A stretch of DNA of 64,000 nt from positions 186,001 through 250,000 of the forward strand of contig NZ_JAIUJR010000001.1 of NCBI RefSeq assembly GCF_020166335.1, read 5' to 3'. Below the pieces are notes generated by a model that searched no databases, had not been told where the DNA came from, and saw only the letters and a program-made list of their open reading frames with translations. This stretch comes from Winogradskyella alexanderae. Its GTDB lineage: Bacteria; Bacteroidota; Bacteroidia; Flavobacteriales; Flavobacteriaceae. The position numbers and the translations under genes were made by a program. Shown here piece by piece: positions 63,322-64,000 of the stretch. The stretch's first letter is position 1, and each line of letters starts with the position of its first letter.

Positions 63322-64000
63322 ATGAAATTAGGTTTTCTGAAATATTTGTTTATTGTTCTTATTGTCATTAGTTGCTCCAACGATGACCCTGCAACAACTA
63401 GTAATACACCAGAAATAATTTCAGTTGAATCCTTTGGAGGTTCAAACAATGACAGTGCACAATCTGTAATTGCAACAATAGATGGTGGGTACGCAGTAAT
63501 GGGTTATACACAAAGTAACGATGGCGATATTACTGATAAGCAAGACACTAGTTTTGACTTTTGGGTCATAAAATTTAACGCTCAAAACATTATCGAATGG
63601 CAGAAAACTTATGGTGGTAGCGCAGATGATAGAGGTAACTGTATTATCCAAACTTCTGATGGAGGTTTTGCTCTTTTAGGATTTAGTTTCAGTGACGATA
63701 TTGATGTAACAAATAATGAAGGGCTTCAAGATTTTTGGTTAGTCCGTTTAGATGCCTTTGGTAACTTACTCTGGCAAAAATCCTATGGATTTGAAGGTGC
63801 TGATTCTGGGATTTCAATAATAGAAACCAACGATCAAGGATTTCTTCTATCTGGAATAATCGATGTAACTGCATCTGGAGGGCAAGGCGCAACTAATAAA
63901 GCTCTGCAAAAACATGCTGGTGGTGACTATTGGCTTCTAAAAGTGGATGAAGTCGGAAGCTTGGAATGGAGCAATTACTTTGGTGGTAACTTTACCGATA
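63322..64000 (+). CDS. Lipoprotein with repeated beta-propeller units (partial, cut by window end)
   Basis: About 226 residues are present, with the frame open to the right edge. Lipobox VISC (C18). Repeated units of about 50-60 residues follow (DGGYAVMGYT, DFWVIKFN, WQKTYGGSADD; DGGFALLGFS, DFWLVRLD, WQKSYGF), typical of SBBP/bacterial-type beta-propellers in Bacteroidota surface proteins. It is 2 bp behind the TSP3 lipoprotein, so both are probably one operon. The C-terminus is outside the window. Confidence 0.82.
   Translation, partial: MKLGFLKYLFIVLIVISCSNDDPATTSNTPEIISVESFGGSNNDSAQSVIATIDGGYAVMGYTQSNDGDITDKQDTSFDFWVIKFNAQNIIEWQKTYGGSADDRGNCIIQTSDGGFALLGFSFSDDIDVTNNEGLQDFWLVRLDAFGNLLWQKSYGFEGADSGISIIETNDQGFLLSGIIDVTASGGQGATNKALQKHAGGDYWLLKVDEVGSLEWSNYFGGNFTD

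Noticed and set aside
1..64000. tRNA, rRNA, insertion sequences, integrase or prophage
   Set aside because: Looked for while reading intergenic regions and proteins; none was seen. A covariance-model scan was not possible here.

Overview
The window is about 64 kb of AT-rich chromosome from a member of the Flavobacteriaceae (phylum Bacteroidota), probably marine. The evidence is a type IX secretion (T9SS) type B C-terminal domain, a TonB-dependent receptor with a DUF5689 lipoprotein, many SPII lipoproteins, promoters of the Bacteroidota form (TTG-N19/20-TAnnTTTG), a ribosomal protein L21 with a helix-hairpin-helix tail, and the moxR/bat operon. Genus cannot be fixed from this sequence alone. 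I see no rRNA, tRNA, CRISPR array, insertion sequence, integrase or phage structural gene. The only clearly accessory locus is a restriction-modification system.

Layout. 1-1541: SulP anion transporter, cut by the window edge. 1605-11075: the aerotolerance cluster moxR, DUF58, a BatD-like membrane protein, batA, batB, batC, batD, batE, all on the minus strand with overlapping or nearly touching ends. 11223-12032: DUF4382 lipoprotein. 12210-14994: aldo/keto reductase, short-chain dehydrogenase and AlbA_2-type protein, a plus-strand operon. 15212-17786: DUF1501/DUF1800 pair. 17937-19284: lipoprotein plus beta-barrel pair. 19401-20954: ALDH7-type aldehyde dehydrogenase. 21076-23504: isoaspartyl peptidase, SH3 protein and a monooxygenase-fold protein. 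23509-25806: repeat-bearing T9SS-exported surface protein. 26433-31931: secreted EEP phosphoesterase divergent from a TonB-dependent receptor and DUF5689 lipoprotein. 32420-32926: cysteine-rich HMA lipoprotein. 33954-37379: M16 peptidase pair. 37666-38636: rplU-rpmA. 38694-40463: membrane-anchored MutS-like ATPase. 40541-43994: succinate dehydrogenase operon. 44095-49184: envelope proteins. 49295-50587: aminopeptidase P. 50631-52891: restriction-modification locus with an unexplained third gene. 53025-54323: leucine-rich-repeat lipoprotein. 54320-57674: aspartate kinase divergent from a free-standing ACT-like protein, then a BrnQ carrier. 57674-60093: serine hydrolase and alpha/beta hydrolase. 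60176-60732: two tandem paralogous zinc-ribbon-like miniproteins. 60722-61768: thiL. 61874-64000: two surface lipoproteins, the last cut by the edge.

Most of the window is ordinary envelope and central-metabolism content for a flavobacterium. Loci most worth a second look are the restriction-modification locus and its partner gene, the ACT-like protein opposite aspartate kinase, the duplicated Cys/His miniproteins, the HMA protein with its Cys-rich tail, the MutS-like membrane ATPase and the eight-fold repeat protein. Family names are recognised from memory of motifs and were not checked by any search. Several start codons were moved to an internal ATG where a signal peptide, a promoter or a terminator argued for it.
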